Below the pieces are notes generated by a model. That model was not told the origin of the DNA. It did no database searches and was given only the letters and a program-made list of their open reading frames with translations. Both the position numbers and the translations under genes were made by a program. Shown one piece after another: positions 27,429-37,791 of a stretch of 64,000 bases of DNA. Every line of letters starts with the position of its first letter. Position 1 is the stretch's first letter. Origin of the DNA: Psychrobacter luti (GTDB lineage: Bacteria; Pseudomonadota; Gammaproteobacteria; Pseudomonadales; Moraxellaceae); contig NZ_JACHXL010000002.1 of NCBI RefSeq assembly GCF_014192115.1, positions 434,001 through 498,000 on the forward strand, given 5' to 3'.

Positions 27429-28075
27429 AAAATAGCGTTTCCCAAAGATAAAAAACTGAATATAGGATAAATATAAGCAACATTAAAAGAGTAAGTGTTT
27501 GCTAAAAACTTGCAAGTTATGGACCTGTTCTTATAGTTGTTAATAGCCATGTTATAATTGTGGTATTTATCATAATGATAACTAAAAATGGCCCATGCAA
27601 AACAAAAATCATCAGGCATGCTTTATCTTAGTACAATGGCTAAGGCAGCTTGCGGTTTTTTGTATTGCTTAATTAGCAAAATCTGAAAAATTTCATTCAT
27701 TTTTTATAAAGTATTTTTATCATTTTACTTATTGTAATGACATCTGGTTTTCTCGATAAATGACCGAGCAATTTTGCATTAGCTTTGATTCTTTACATGA
27801 TTCTTAAAAAAATATTAATCATACCATCAACAATATCTTTAAATATTACTCTTAAAACTATTATACATCACCTCGCTAAGCATGTTGGCCTAGCCATATT
27901 CTGCTGAGTACGTTCTGCTCAATATGTGTTACTCAAATAATTAGCGTTTAAATCGCTACGCTGCTTAGCTAAAGCCAAAAGCAAAACATAAATAGCTAGC
28001 GAACATAACAGAATGCCATGATGCCAACGATGCTTGAGCTATCTACTATAAAAATACAATCAAGGAGTTTCACCC
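27429..28075. other. Divergent intergenic region between rluE and icd
   Basis: About 650 bp, AT-rich, with no supported gene. A 69-codon minus-strand frame at 27410-27619 shows no recognisable domain. The icd ribosome site (AAGGAG, 8 nt before ATG 28076) lies at its right end. Confidence 0.5.
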
Positions 28076-29335
28076 ATGCCATATGATAAGGTAATCGTAC
28101 CAAGAGACGGCGAAAAAGTAACCGTTAATGCTGATTTAACCCTAAACGTACCCAATCATCCAATTATTCCCTTTATCGAAGGCGATGGCATCGGTGTGGA
28201 TATCACGCCGGTAATGATTAAAGTGGTCGATGCCGCGGTCTCAAAAGCTTATCAAGGCAAAAAATCCATCGTTTGGATGGAAGTATATTGCGGTGAAAAG
28301 GCCTCAAAGATTTATGATGGCGAATATCTACCGACCGAAACGCTTGAGGTTCTGCGCGAATACGTTGTGAGCATTAAAGGTCCATTAACCACGCCAGTCG
28401 GCGGCGGTATGCGCTCGCTAAACGTGGCGCTACGTCAAGAGCTTGACTTATATGTTTGTCAGCGCCCAGTACGGTGGTTTGAAGGCGTGCCAAGCCCTGT
28501 GCATCATCCAGAATTGACGGACATGGTGATTTTCCGTGAAAATTCAGAAGATATTTACGCAGGTATCGAGTGGAAAGCGGGCAGTTATGACGCCAAAAAA
28601 GTCATCAAATTTTTAAAAGAAGAGATGGGTGTGACCAAAATCCGTTTTTCCGATGACTGCGGTATCGGTATTAAACCTGTATCAAAAGAAGGCTCGCAGC
28701 GTTTGGTGCGTAGAGCCATCCAACATGCTATCGATAATGACTTACCGAGTGTCACCCTCGTACACAAAGGTAATATCATGAAATTTACTGAAGGCGCGTT
28801 TAAAGAATGGGGCTATGAGCTTGCCGCTGAGCGTTTCGGTGCTGAGCTATTAGATGGTGGTCCTTGGATGACGATAAAAAATCCAAAAACGGGTAATGAG
28901 ATTGTCATTAAAGACGTCATTGCCGATGCTTTCCTGCAGCAGATTCTCATGCGTCCTGCTGATTATTCGGTTATCGCAACGTTAAACTTAAACGGTGATT
29001 ATATCTCTGATGCGCTGGCCGCAGAAGTGGGCGGTATCGGTATCGCACCGGGTGCTAATAAAGGTGGTTCAATCTCTGTCTATGAAGCAACTCACGGTAC
29101 AGCGCCAAAATATGCAGGTCAAGATAAAGTCAATCCAGGTTCATTGATTCTGTCTGCGGAAATGATGCTACGCGATATGGGCTGGACAGAAGCTGCCGAC
29201 CTTGTGATCGATGGTATTAAAGGTGCGATTAAAAACAAAACTGTGACTTATGACTTTGAGCGCTTGATGCCAGATGCTATTTTGCTCAGCAGCTCTGAGT
29301 TTGGTCAAGCCATTATTAAACATATGGATGCTTAA
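28076..29335 (+). CDS. icd: NADP-dependent isocitrate dehydrogenase, homodimeric type
   Basis: A TCA-cycle enzyme converting isocitrate to 2-oxoglutarate with NADPH production. The 419 residues closely follow E. coli Icd in length and motifs: [13 protein letters not shown] (with the regulatory Ser that AceK phosphorylates in E. coli), [16 protein letters not shown], and the dimer-type active-site segment [19 protein letters not shown] with 8-nt spacing precedes the ATG. It converges on a second, unrelated NADP-dependent isocitrate dehydrogenase. Confidence 0.96.
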   Translation: MPYDKVIVPRDGEKVTVNADLTLNVPNHPIIPFIEGDGIGVDITPVMIKVVDAAVSKAYQGKKSIVWMEVYCGEKASKIYDGEYLPTETLEVLREYVVSIKGPLTTPVGGGMRSLNVALRQELDLYVCQRPVRWFEGVPSPVHHPELTDMVIFRENSEDIYAGIEWKAGSYDAKKVIKFLKEEMGVTKIRFSDDCGIGIKPVSKEGSQRLVRRAIQHAIDNDLPSVTLVHKGNIMKFTEGAFKEWGYELAAERFGAELLDGGPWMTIKNPKTGNEIVIKDVIADAFLQQILMRPADYSVIATLNLNGDYISDALAAEVGGIGIAPGANKGGSISVYEATHGTAPKYAGQDKVNPGSLILSAEMMLRDMGWTEAADLVIDGIKGAIKNKTVTYDFERLMPDAILLSSSEFGQAIIKHMDA

Positions 29336-29390
29336 TCAAAAAAGGTTAAGAAAATTAGGTTAGTTGAGTGTGGAGATTTATATTTTGAAG

Positions 29391-29421
29391 AGCCATCTAC
29401 TGTAATGTAGGTGGCTTTTTT
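29391..29421 (+). terminator. Intrinsic terminator of icd
   Basis: 10-bp stem (AGCCATCTAC / GTAGGTGGCT, one G-T pair) with a 6-nt loop, followed by six T, 55 bp past the icd stop. Confidence 0.88.
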
Positions 29422-29447
29422 ATGGTCGTTTATTTATTCAGCCATAA

Positions 29448-29482
29448 AAACACCCCAAAAGTCTCAAACCTTTGGGGTGTTT
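29448..29482 (-). terminator. Intrinsic terminator of the monomeric isocitrate dehydrogenase gene
   Basis: Perfect 12-bp stem (AAACACCCCAAA / TTTGGGGTGTTT) with an 11-nt loop and a T-run on the minus strand. It pairs with the icd terminator to insulate the two convergent genes. Confidence 0.87.
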
Positions 29483-29596
29483 AATTGATGCTAACTTAGC
29501 AACGTTTACTAAGTCAGTTTAGAGCCAGTTAGTATGATGCATTCATTACAATGACGCACCAATCATAACGAAGTAACAATTACAACGGAGCACTAA

Positions 29597-31816
29597 TTAT
29601 AGTGAAGCAATAGTCTCGTTGAATAATGCACTTGGGCGCATGGCTTTTTCTGCCAAAGCTTCATCTGCTAAGTAATAGCCTTTAAGATCCATAGACTTAC
29701 CTTGAACCGCATTTAGCTCTTCAACGATAGCAGCTTCATTGCTTTCAAGCTTTTGTGCCAATGGCGCAAATTGTGCTTTTAGCTCGCTATTCTCATCTTG
29801 TGCTGCCAACTCTTGAGCCCAGTACATAGCCAGATAGAAATGGCTACCACGGTTATCCAATTCGCCCGTTTTACGTGAAGGCGACTTGTCATTTAACAGT
29901 AGCGTTTCAGTGGCTCTATCAAGCGTATCTGCCAAGATTTTTGCTTTGGCATTACCATCGTTCTTGGCTAAATGCTCTAAAGATTCGGTCAAGGCTAAGA
30001 ACTCACCGAGGGAATCCCATCGTAGATGGTTTTCTTCAAGCAATTGTTGTACGTGCTTCGGTGCTGAACCACCTGCACCTGTTTCAAACAAACCGCCGCC
30101 CTTCATTAGTGGGACAACTGATAGCATTTTAGCACTGGTGCCTAATTCTAAAATCGGGAACAAGTCAGTTAGGTAATCACGTAAAATATTACCGGTAGCA
30201 GAAATGGTATCTAGACCACGAGCAACACGCTCCAAGGTATAACGCATCGCACGAACTTGTGACATGATTTCGATATGTAGACCATCAGTGTCATGATCTT
30301 TTAAGTAGGTTTGCACTTTTTTGATCAGCTCATTCTCATGTGGACGGTAAGGGTCTAACCAAAAAATAACTGGGGTATCTGATTCACGGGCGCGGCGTAC
30401 GGCAAGCTTCACCCAATCTTGGATAGGCTCGTCTTTGACCTGACACATGCGCCAGATGTCACCTTTCTCAACACGCTGCTCAAGCAATACTTCGTTGGTT
30501 TCTTCGTCAACGATACGAGCTATGCCTGAATCACTTGCTTCGAAGGTTTTATCATGCGAGCCATATTCTTCTGCTTTTTGCGCCATCAAGCCAACGTTAG
30601 GTACAGTACCCATCGTAGTTGGGTCAAAGTTGCCATGCCATTTACAGAAGTTAATCATTTCTTGGTAAATACGCGCAAAAGTAGACTCAGGCATGACTGC
30701 TTTACAGTCATACATTTTACCATCAGCGCCCCACATTTTACCGCCTGAACGGATCATAGCAGGCATCGACGCATCGACAATCACATCACTTGGTGAATGG
30801 AAGTTGGTGATACCTTTTGATGAATCAACCATCGCTAGACGTGGACGATGTACTTGGCAAGCATGTAAATCGCGCTCGATCTCTTCACGTAAACTGGCTG
30901 GCAATTCAGCAATTTTTTCATACAAACTTGCCATGCCGTTATTGACGTTGATACCTAGCTCATCAAATAACGCGCCATGTTTGTTAAACGCATCTTTATA
31001 ATAGGTCTTAACCGCGTGTCCAAAGACGATAGGGTGCGATACTTTCATCATGGTGGCTTTTACGTGCAGTGAAAATAAGATACCGGCTTCGCGGCAATCT
31101 TCCATTTCACGCTCATAAAATTCGAGTAACGCTTTTTTGCTCATAAACATCAAGTCAATGACTTCTTTGTCGAGCAAAGCGATGCCTGTTTTGAAAACAT
31201 TGATAGTGCCGTCTTCAGCCACGCGCTCCATACGTACGGTACGGGCTTTATCTAAGGTAATCGATTGCTCGCCGTCGTAGAAGTCGCCACTGTGCATGTG
31301 TGAGACGTGCGTCTGTGACCATTGCTTCCATTCACCCATAGAATGCGGGTGCTTACGCGCGTAGTTTTTAACTGCTTTTGGCGCACGGCGGTCTGAGTTA
31401 CCTTCACGCAATACTGGGTTAACCGAGCTGCCTAGACTTTTGCCATAGCGCGTACGAATATTTTCTTCTTCTTCCGTTTTTGGCTCATCTGGGAAGTCAG
31501 GTAGCGCGTAACCTTTGCTTTGTAACTCTTTAATAGCCGCTTTTAATTGCCCCACAGAGGCACTGATATTAGGCAGTTTGATGATATTGGCATTAGGATC
31601 TTGCGTCAATTGACCAAGCGCCGCTAAGTTATTAGGAACGCGCTGCTCTTCCGTTAAATATTCTGGAAATTCAGCCAACACACGCGCTGCAACAGAGATA
31701 TCACTGGTTTCAACTTCGATGCCTGCTGTTTGGGTAAATGCTTTTACAATAGGCAAGAATGATAAGGTTGCAAGCGCTGGGGCTTCGTCAGTTTTTGTAT
31801 AAATAATTTTTGACAT
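29597..31816 (-). CDS. icd2: NADP-dependent isocitrate dehydrogenase, monomeric type
   Basis: A 739-residue single-chain isocitrate dehydrogenase (IDH-II class), unrelated in length to the dimeric enzyme but catalysing the same reaction. Substrate-site motifs include [35 protein letters not shown], and the C-terminal [14 protein letters not shown]. In Colwellia maris the corresponding enzyme is cold-adapted and cold-induced, which is the known precedent for cold-living bacteria. The start ATG at 31816 is preceded by a long non-coding region. Confidence 0.96.
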   Translation of the reverse strand: MSKIIYTKTDEAPALATLSFLPIVKAFTQTAGIEVETSDISVAARVLAEFPEYLTEEQRVPNNLAALGQLTQDPNANIIKLPNISASVGQLKAAIKELQSKGYALPDFPDEPKTEEEENIRTRYGKSLGSSVNPVLREGNSDRRAPKAVKNYARKHPHSMGEWKQWSQTHVSHMHSGDFYDGEQSITLDKARTVRMERVAEDGTINVFKTGIALLDKEVIDLMFMSKKALLEFYEREMEDCREAGILFSLHVKATMMKVSHPIVFGHAVKTYYKDAFNKHGALFDELGINVNNGMASLYEKIAELPASLREEIERDLHACQVHRPRLAMVDSSKGITNFHSPSDVIVDASMPAMIRSGGKMWGADGKMYDCKAVMPESTFARIYQEMINFCKWHGNFDPTTMGTVPNVGLMAQKAEEYGSHDKTFEASDSGIARIVDEETNEVLLEQRVEKGDIWRMCQVKDEPIQDWVKLAVRRARESDTPVIFWLDPYRPHENELIKKVQTYLKDHDTDGLHIEIMSQVRAMRYTLERVARGLDTISATGNILRDYLTDLFPILELGTSAKMLSVVPLMKGGGLFETGAGGSAPKHVQQLLEENHLRWDSLGEFLALTESLEHLAKNDGNAKAKILADTLDRATETLLLNDKSPSRKTGELDNRGSHFYLAMYWAQELAAQDENSELKAQFAPLAQKLESNEAAIVEELNAVQGKSMDLKGYYLADEALAEKAMRPSALFNETIASL

Positions 31817-32494
31817 GTTAGTAGAGTATTCCTTGTTGTCATTAATGAGGTTAATAAAGCTGAGATATTATTTAACAGCTCTATACAGCCTTCATACAAT
31901 AATGGGCTACGGGTTGGTTCAAATACATCAAGTGTCGTCGTTTATCGCCATTCTAGAGTGTCAAGACTGCTGGAAAAATCTCTCATAAGCAGCGACTGAC
32001 CTTTCTTAGGTTGGCCTTTCTTAAAAAGTCGCTGTAGCAAGCGCTTATTTTATTAAAGGTCATTATTCAAAGGTCATCTTAACCATTTACTTCAAAGCTA
32101 TCAGACTAAAATGGTCTGAAAATGTATGACTGACGCTATATTATAGTCGATCGACTATAAATCCGATACGATGTCAATCTTGTACATTGAACTAAGTATA
32201 CTATTTTCGCTCATATCCTATGTATCTGAATTATATTAAGCTAGTAATAGCCTTATTCTACCAGTCATCAGCGGCGATATCATCTTTTGCAGACAATTAG
32301 CACGCTTTTAATACTATTTTCTGCACACATCAGCTTATTTCTGAAACAATGAGCTTGTTATAGTGGTTATTCCCTAATAGAGCCATCCTTTAAAATAGCC
32401 ATTTTTAGCGTTTATTTCAGCCCCAACCAAATCCATACGTAATCTTAAATCTCAGTCATAAAAATAAAAAATTAGTTAATAAATAGCTCATGTC
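31817..32494. other. Long non-coding region upstream of the monomeric isocitrate dehydrogenase
   Basis: No supported ORF. It holds an imperfectly paired structure at 31990-32034 (CAGCGACT / AGTCGCTG), direct repeats CCTTTCTTA (twice, 31999-32024) and AAAGGTCAT (twice, about 32056-32084), a TCAGAC / GTCTGA inverted repeat at 32101-32119 and a 20-bp perfect palindrome at 32141-32160. It probably carries promoters and operators for icd2. Confidence 0.55.
32141..32160. repeat. 20-bp perfect palindrome
   Basis: TTATAGTCGA followed directly by its reverse complement. It lies 325 bp upstream of the icd2 start. Dyads of this type often bind dimeric regulators, but none is identified. Confidence 0.65.
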
Positions 32495-32527
32495 AGTCAT
32501 CTACCTTGCTGTCGATGACTTTTTTTG
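32495..32527 (+). terminator. Terminator-like hairpin with no assigned upstream gene
   Basis: 7-bp stem (AGTCATC / GATGACT) with a 12-nt loop, followed by seven T. No plus-strand gene lies between it and position 31817. It could end a small RNA. Confidence 0.5.
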
Positions 32528-32781
32528 TGCTGCTTTTTGTTCTCTTTTTTTATAAAAGTGTTTCGACAAAGATGTTTCGACAAGAGTGTTTTAAGAGAAC
32601 GTTTGAAATAGAGGTTATATCGTTTTGAATATAAATAAAGTCCTCTTTTTTTGAGGGTTTGATAATGAGGGTTGGATAAATTGCTGGGTTTTTGCAAATT
32701 GTGACAGCAAAAGCATGGTAGTTTGATAGGCTAAACACTAAATAAAAATAGTCTAAGAAATAGCATGGTGAGAGTGTGGTG

Positions 32782-34128
32782 ATGATGAATTTGCAATATG
32801 CGTTACTCAGCGATAGCAGTTGGCATGCTTTAACCAACTGGCAGACGCCAGATACGCCTTTTATGTCGTTTGAGTTTTGGCAGGCGCTTAGTGATACGGG
32901 CGCTATCGGCGAAAAAGCAGGTTGGTTGCCTATTTATATCTTAATCCATCGCCCAAACGATATTGATAGTGATGCAACTGAGGAAGCACTATTTTCATCA
33001 AAGTTATCTTCAAAACAAATAGGTCAACCGATTGCGGTGATGCCCGTTTTTGTTAAAGGTCATCATCAAGGTGAGTTTGTCTTTGACCATGCGTGGGCAC
33101 AAGCGTATGCACAGTATGGTCTCGATTATTACCCGCGTTTGGTGACCAGCGCGCCTTATACACCCATTACCGGTCAACGTATGTGGTTGGCAGAGGGTGA
33201 GGTGCTAGATGCTGATATTTTAAAGGCAGCTATCGCAGGGGTTGACGATATTGCTAAGCAAGTAGAAGCATCCGGCTGGCATGGTTTGTTTGTCACGCCT
33301 GAAATGGCAGCTATCGCTCATGCAGCGCTGCCTACTGATATTGATATAGAAATGGCGCTTAACAGTCAAGCAAATGGCGAGGCAGCAAAACCGATTGAGT
33401 TACCAATATTGGAGCGCCAAGGCTGTCAGTTTTTATGGCAAAATAAGCATTTGAACCAAGACAGTCAGCCATTCGCCGACTTTGAGGCATTTTTGGCAAC
33501 CCTAAGAGCCAAAAAACGTAAAACCATTCGTGCTGAGCGGCGCAAAGTCGCCGAGCAAGGTATTGTATGTCAGCGCAAATGCGGTGATGCTATCACTGAA
33601 GAAGATTGGCAGACGTTTTATCATTGTTATGTGATGACATACGCCGTACGAGGGCAGCAGCCTTATCTAACACTAGACTTTTTTAAAAAATTGGCAGCAA
33701 CCATGCCTAAGCATTTGATGCTAGCGCAAGCGCTAGATGTTAATGCTGATATTATCGCTAGCAGTTTGTTTTTATACGATAAGCCTGATAGTAAAAATGC
33801 AACGCTGTATGGGCGTTATTGGGGTGCGCTTGGTGAGTATGATAGCCTGCACTTTGAGCTGTGTTATTATCAAGGTATCGAGTTTGCTATCGAGCAAGGT
33901 TTGACGTATTTTGACCCAGGCACCCAAGGTGAGCATAAGCTGATTCGTGGTTTTATTCCGACCAAGACTCATTCGTTACACCGCATTTATGATGCGCGTT
34001 TTGTCCCAGCGATTAGCGATTTTTGTGCCAAAGACCGCATGCATATGGCGCAATATCGAGAGCAAGCCTTTGAAGCCTTGCCCTTTAATATTGATAATAT
34101 GCTGACGTTTAATGACAGTGGTTTTTGA
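32782..34128 (+). CDS. FemAB-like GNAT superfamily acyltransferase (DUF482 / peptidogalycan biosynthesis type)
   Basis: A protein of about 449 residues of the PF04339 FemAB-like group, GNAT-fold enzymes of uncertain substrate. Typical segments are MSFEFWQALSDTGAIGEKAGWLP near the start, RAKKRKTIRAERRKV, and YFDPGTQGEHKLIRGFIP near the end. The frame opens at a GTG at 32776; ATGs at 32782 and 32785 are more likely starts, and no SD separates them clearly. It precedes ubiC by 86 bp with no obvious terminator, so they may share a transcript. Confidence 0.85.
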   Translation: MMNLQYALLSDSSWHALTNWQTPDTPFMSFEFWQALSDTGAIGEKAGWLPIYILIHRPNDIDSDATEEALFSSKLSSKQIGQPIAVMPVFVKGHHQGEFVFDHAWAQAYAQYGLDYYPRLVTSAPYTPITGQRMWLAEGEVLDADILKAAIAGVDDIAKQVEASGWHGLFVTPEMAAIAHAALPTDIDIEMALNSQANGEAAKPIELPILERQGCQFLWQNKHLNQDSQPFADFEAFLATLRAKKRKTIRAERRKVAEQGIVCQRKCGDAITEEDWQTFYHCYVMTYAVRGQQPYLTLDFFKKLAATMPKHLMLAQALDVNADIIASSLFLYDKPDSKNATLYGRYWGALGEYDSLHFELCYYQGIEFAIEQGLTYFDPGTQGEHKLIRGFIPTKTHSLHRIYDARFVPAISDFCAKDRMHMAQYREQAFEALPFNIDNMLTFNDSGF

Positions 34129-34214
34129 TAACACTAATTAATGCACAATAAATGTTCTTTGGTAATCTCTACTCAATGACTTTCTATTTAATACTTTCCT
34201 ATCAGCCGTAAACT

Positions 34215-34715
34215 ATGACCTCTAATCTTTGTTGTTCTGACCTGTTGTCGCCTCCCAGTGAGCTATTAGAGTTTCTCAATACTGAAGGTTCGCTCACTGC
34301 CATGCTTGAGGTAAAAGCGGGGCAGCCATTACGTGTCGAGCGTAGCTTTGAGGGTTATCGATCATTGTCCTTGGCGCAAAAAAAGCAATTGGGTGTACAA
34401 GGTGCGGCGCTGAGCCGTCCATTGTTAGCGTGGGTACGCGAGGCGAAGCTATATGGCAATGATGAGCAACCATGGGTGGAGGCACAAAGTATTTTCCCTT
34501 TAACAAGTTTAAAGGGGCGCGCCCGCCGTTTACAGCAATTGAAAAGTACGCCGATTGGCTATGTGTTATTTAAGCGCAGTCTTACCTTGCCCAACCAACG
34601 TTCTATCGAAAAAACGGCAGAGGGTTGGCAACGGCAGACGCTGTATAATTGGTATGGTCGCAAGATACTTATTAGTGAGACTTTTTTAGCGGCGTTTTTG
34701 TCTAAGGATGCTTGA
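34215..34715 (+). CDS. ubiC: Chorismate--pyruvate lyase
   Basis: A 166-residue cytoplasmic protein resembling UbiC, which removes pyruvate from chorismate to give 4-hydroxybenzoate, the first committed step of ubiquinone synthesis. LLAWVREAKLYG followed by PWVEAQSIFP and then LKGRARRLQQLKSTPIGYVLF is the family core. Identity is divergent but the order of motifs matches. No ubiA or other ubi gene is adjacent. Confidence 0.83.
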   Translation: MTSNLCCSDLLSPPSELLEFLNTEGSLTAMLEVKAGQPLRVERSFEGYRSLSLAQKKQLGVQGAALSRPLLAWVREAKLYGNDEQPWVEAQSIFPLTSLKGRARRLQQLKSTPIGYVLFKRSLTLPNQRSIEKTAEGWQRQTLYNWYGRKILISETFLAAFLSKDA

Positions 34716-34750
34716 TATTGATTCGTCCATCAATTAATGTATCAATAAAT

Positions 34751-34781
34751 AAAACAGTCACCTTTTGAGTGGCTGTTTTTT
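34751..34781 (+). terminator. Intrinsic terminator of ubiC
   Basis: 11-bp stem (AAAACAGTCAC / GTGGCTGTTTT, one G-T pair) with a 7-nt loop and T-tract, 35 bp past the stop. Confidence 0.87.
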
Positions 34782-35126
34782 ATGGGCGACAAATAATTAT
34801 TTGACTAACAAATCAAGCAAGACCTGGAACTAGAAAATATAAAACAATGATTTTATTGCGCATTTATTTGCTTGATAACGTCATTATGGCGTCATTTAAA
34901 GCCTCCAGCTTTCCGTGAGGTTTTTTTGCGCTCACAGTATAAATTTTCATGTTACACTTAATCTTTAGCGATGATATCGATGCCTTTGTCGTTCGATTTT
35001 ATTGCCAATCTGGACAAGTTAATAACAGGTTAGTTGCCTTTGCTTGCCCATTTTCACCTCCTTTTATTACTCGCCTCTTTTCAATGAGCACCACCATTAA
35101 CGATAGCCACTACCTAGGACATCACT
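34782..35126 (+). other. Region upstream of glyA
   Basis: 345 bp without a supported gene. A 61-codon frame at 34949-35134 overlaps the glyA start and looks spurious. A second terminator-like hairpin lies inside (34898-34927). No glycine or purine riboswitch core was recognised. The glyA SD (AGGA) is 7 nt before its ATG. Confidence 0.5.
34898..34927 (+). terminator. Second terminator-like hairpin, upstream of glyA
   Basis: 8-bp stem (AAAGCCTC / GAGGTTTT, one G-T pair) with an 11-nt loop, followed by seven T. It lies 200 bp before glyA. As ubiC already has its own terminator, this one could end a small RNA or attenuate glyA. Confidence 0.45.
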
Positions 35127-36383
35127 ATGTTTAAAGATATTTCTATCAAAGAGTTTGATCCAGTACTTGCTGAAGCCATGGCCGCTGAAAGCGTTCGTCA
35201 AGAAAACCACATCGAGCTTATCGCTTCAGAAAACTATTGCTCACAAGCAGTGATGGAAGCACAAGGCACTGACCTGACCAATAAATACGCTGAAGGCTAT
35301 CCTGGTAAGCGTTATTATGGTGGTTGTGAGCACGTCGATGTGGTTGAGCAATTGGCCATTGATCGTGCAAAAGAGTTGTTTGGTGCTGAGTACGTCAACG
35401 TCCAGCCACACTCTGGTAGCCAAGCAAACTCTGCTGTTTTCTTAGCATTATTAGACGCCAATGACACCGTACTAGGCATGAGCCTAGACGCAGGTGGTCA
35501 CTTGACGCATGGCGCGCATATTAACTTCTCAGGTTTAAACTACAACGCCGTACAGTATGGTTTGGTTGAAGAAACGGGTCTTATCGATTATGACCAAGTT
35601 GATGCCCTTGCGCGTGAGCACAAGCCAAAGATGATTATTGCTGGTTTCTCAGCGTATTCACAAGTCGTTGATTGGCAGCGCTTCCGTGACATCGCTGATG
35701 AAGTTGGCGCGTACTTGCTTGTTGACATGGCACACGTTGCTGGTTTGGTTGCTGGCGGTGTTTACCCAAGCCCAGTACCATTTGCTGATGTGGTCACGAC
35801 TACAACGCACAAAACTCTACGTGGCCCACGCTCAGGTATGATTTTGGCTCGTGATGAGAAGCTTGCGAAGAAGTTAAACTCTGCGGTATTCCCAGGTAAC
35901 CAAGGCGGCCCGTTGATGCATGTCATCGCGGCAAAAGCAATTTGCTTTAAAGAAGCGTTAGAAGATAACTTCAAAACTTATCAGCAGCAAGTGGTTAAAA
36001 ATGCCCAAGCGATGGCGAAAGTCATCCAAGATCGCGGTTATGAAATCATCTCTGGCGGTACTGAAAACCATCTAATGCTGATTAGCCTAGTTAAGCAAGA
36101 AATGACTGGTAAAGAAGCAGATAAGTGGCTTGGCGATGCGCATATTACGGTTAATAAAAACGCCGTACCAAACGATCCAAAATCTCCATTTGTGACTTCT
36201 GGTATCCGTATCGGTACGCCAGCGATTACCACTCGCGGCTTCAACGAAGCACAAGCAGGTGATTTGGCAGGTTGGATTTGCGACGTGCTAGATAGCCGTG
36301 GCGATGAAAAAGTTGCTGCTGAAGTACGCGGTAAAGTTGAAGCTATCTGTAAAGAGCTTCCTGTATATGCTAAAAATCAGTAA
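35127..36383 (+). CDS. glyA: Serine hydroxymethyltransferase
   Basis: A PLP enzyme interconverting serine and glycine with tetrahydrofolate and supplying one-carbon units. The 418 residues include [20 protein letters not shown] near the N-terminus, the PLP-binding Lys in [15 protein letters not shown] (about 230), and [16 protein letters not shown]. Length and motifs are standard for bacterial GlyA. It forms a single-gene unit with a strong terminator. Confidence 0.97.
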   Translation: MFKDISIKEFDPVLAEAMAAESVRQENHIELIASENYCSQAVMEAQGTDLTNKYAEGYPGKRYYGGCEHVDVVEQLAIDRAKELFGAEYVNVQPHSGSQANSAVFLALLDANDTVLGMSLDAGGHLTHGAHINFSGLNYNAVQYGLVEETGLIDYDQVDALAREHKPKMIIAGFSAYSQVVDWQRFRDIADEVGAYLLVDMAHVAGLVAGGVYPSPVPFADVVTTTTHKTLRGPRSGMILARDEKLAKKLNSAVFPGNQGGPLMHVIAAKAICFKEALEDNFKTYQQQVVKNAQAMAKVIQDRGYEIISGGTENHLMLISLVKQEMTGKEADKWLGDAHITVNKNAVPNDPKSPFVTSGIRIGTPAITTRGFNEAQAGDLAGWICDVLDSRGDEKVAAEVRGKVEAICKELPVYAKNQ

Positions 36384-36413
36384 TTTTTGATTCATTAGTT
36401 TTATAATTTAGAT

Positions 36414-36449
36414 AAAAAAACCGCTTAGCTTTTGCTAGGCGGTTTTTTT
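36414..36449. terminator. Bidirectional terminator between glyA and gltS
   Basis: Stem of about 16 bp (AAAAAAACCGCTTAGC / GCTAGGCGGTTTTTTT, one G-T pair) with a TTTT loop. It lies between convergent genes and has T-runs on both strands. Confidence 0.92.
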
Positions 36450-36488
36450 GTCTTACGATTATTTAAATCAGCGTTCTCATTTATCAGA

Positions 36489-37763
36489 TCACATAAAAGG
36501 CAATTTGGTAAATATCTGCAAGATAGTGGCGTTAACGATATCGACGAAGAACGCACCAACCATCGGCACAATCAAAAACGCCTTATGTGATGGCAAGTAG
36601 CGATCGGTGACCGCCTGCATATTGGCAATCGCCGTCGGCGTTGCGCCCATACCAAAACCACAATGTCCCGCTGATAGTACGGCAGCATCATAATCTTTAC
36701 CCATGACCTTAAAGGTAATAAAGTAAGCATAACCAATCATCAGTAGCGTCTGTACCAGTAAGATAATTAATACCGGTCCTGCTAGGTCAGTCAACTGCCA
36801 GAGTTTCAATGACAATAGCGCCATCGCTAAGAACAAGCTTAAAGAGGCGTTACCAATGACGTCGATAGCACGGTCAAACATATCAAAATTGAATACCATG
36901 GTTAAGGTATTACGTAGAATCACACCGCCTGCCAGCGCCCATACGAAAGTAGGTAGCTCAAACCAAGTATCTTGCGCCAACAAAGTCATGATGTCAGCGA
37001 ACGCCAATGCCGCGGCAAATAGTGCCAAGGATTCAATGGTAGAGGAGGCGGTGATAAGACGAATGTTATCAGGCTTCTCAAACATCTCCTTATTACCATG
37101 TACTTCCTCTTCGTTATGCTTGGTACTATAGAGTGATTGCTCGCCAGCAAGTCGTTCAACCTCACTCGGATTTGGATTAGCCGCCGCTGGTTTTAAACCA
37201 AGTTTTTTAATCAAATGACGGGCAACCGGACCACCGATGACGCCACCTGCAACCAAGCCATAAGTGGCGACCGCGATACCAAGTGTCGTGGCACCAACCA
37301 CGCCATATTGCTCTTCTAAGGTAATACCCCAAGCGCCTGCCGTACCGTGTCCACCAGTTAGAGCTATCGAACCTGTTACCAAGCCGAGGAGTGGGTCAAG
37401 TCCAAGCACACTTGCCATCGCCACGCCTACGACATCTTGTAAGATAATAAATACTGATACCACGATAGTGAAAATCATTAGTGGCGAGCCACCTGCCTTA
37501 AGCCTACTAAAATCAGCACTGAGTCCGATAGAGGCAAAAAACATCAGCATCGTTGCGGTTTGCAGCCCTTGATGGAAATTAAAGCTATAGCCCCAAACGA
37601 TATTAAGAATATAGACGACAATTGCTGCCACCAAACCACCGGCTACTGGCTCTGGAATATTGAAGTCTTCTAGGAATTTAATCCTTTTGACTAAAAAGCG
37701 TCCAAGCAAGAGCACTAAGGTGGCCAATATCAAGGTGTAGTAGCCGTTGAGGGTGATTTCCAT
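36489..37763 (-). CDS. gltS: Sodium/glutamate symporter
   Basis: A 424-residue inner-membrane ESS-family carrier that imports glutamate with Na+. Two inverted halves each carry a re-entrant loop with Gly-rich sequences (TGGHGTAGAWG and GHCGFGMGATPTA). N-terminal LNGYYTLILATLVLLLGRFL is family-typical. The central loop is long and charged (NPSEVERLAGEQSLYSTKHN region). AAAGGA lies 7 nt before the ATG at 37763. The window also encodes an ABC system for the same amino acid (gltIJKL). Confidence 0.93.
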   Translation of the reverse strand: MEITLNGYYTLILATLVLLLGRFLVKRIKFLEDFNIPEPVAGGLVAAIVVYILNIVWGYSFNFHQGLQTATMLMFFASIGLSADFSRLKAGGSPLMIFTIVVSVFIILQDVVGVAMASVLGLDPLLGLVTGSIALTGGHGTAGAWGITLEEQYGVVGATTLGIAVATYGLVAGGVIGGPVARHLIKKLGLKPAAANPNPSEVERLAGEQSLYSTKHNEEEVHGNKEMFEKPDNIRLITASSTIESLALFAAALAFADIMTLLAQDTWFELPTFVWALAGGVILRNTLTMVFNFDMFDRAIDVIGNASLSLFLAMALLSLKLWQLTDLAGPVLIILLVQTLLMIGYAYFITFKVMGKDYDAAVLSAGHCGFGMGATPTAIANMQAVTDRYLPSHKAFLIVPMVGAFFVDIVNATILQIFTKLPFM

Positions 37764-37791
37764 AGGTTAATCCTTTCTATAAATATAAATT

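Noticed and set aside
32497-32837. Two small minus-strand ORFs (66 and 95 codons) upstream of the FemAB-like gene
   Set aside because: Lys/Asn/Leu composition expected of AT-rich non-coding DNA. They overlap the terminator hairpin and the next gene.
34949-35134. 61-codon ORF just before glyA
   Set aside because: It overlaps the glyA start in another frame, has no domain, and glyA has its own good ribosome site. Could be a leader only in theory.
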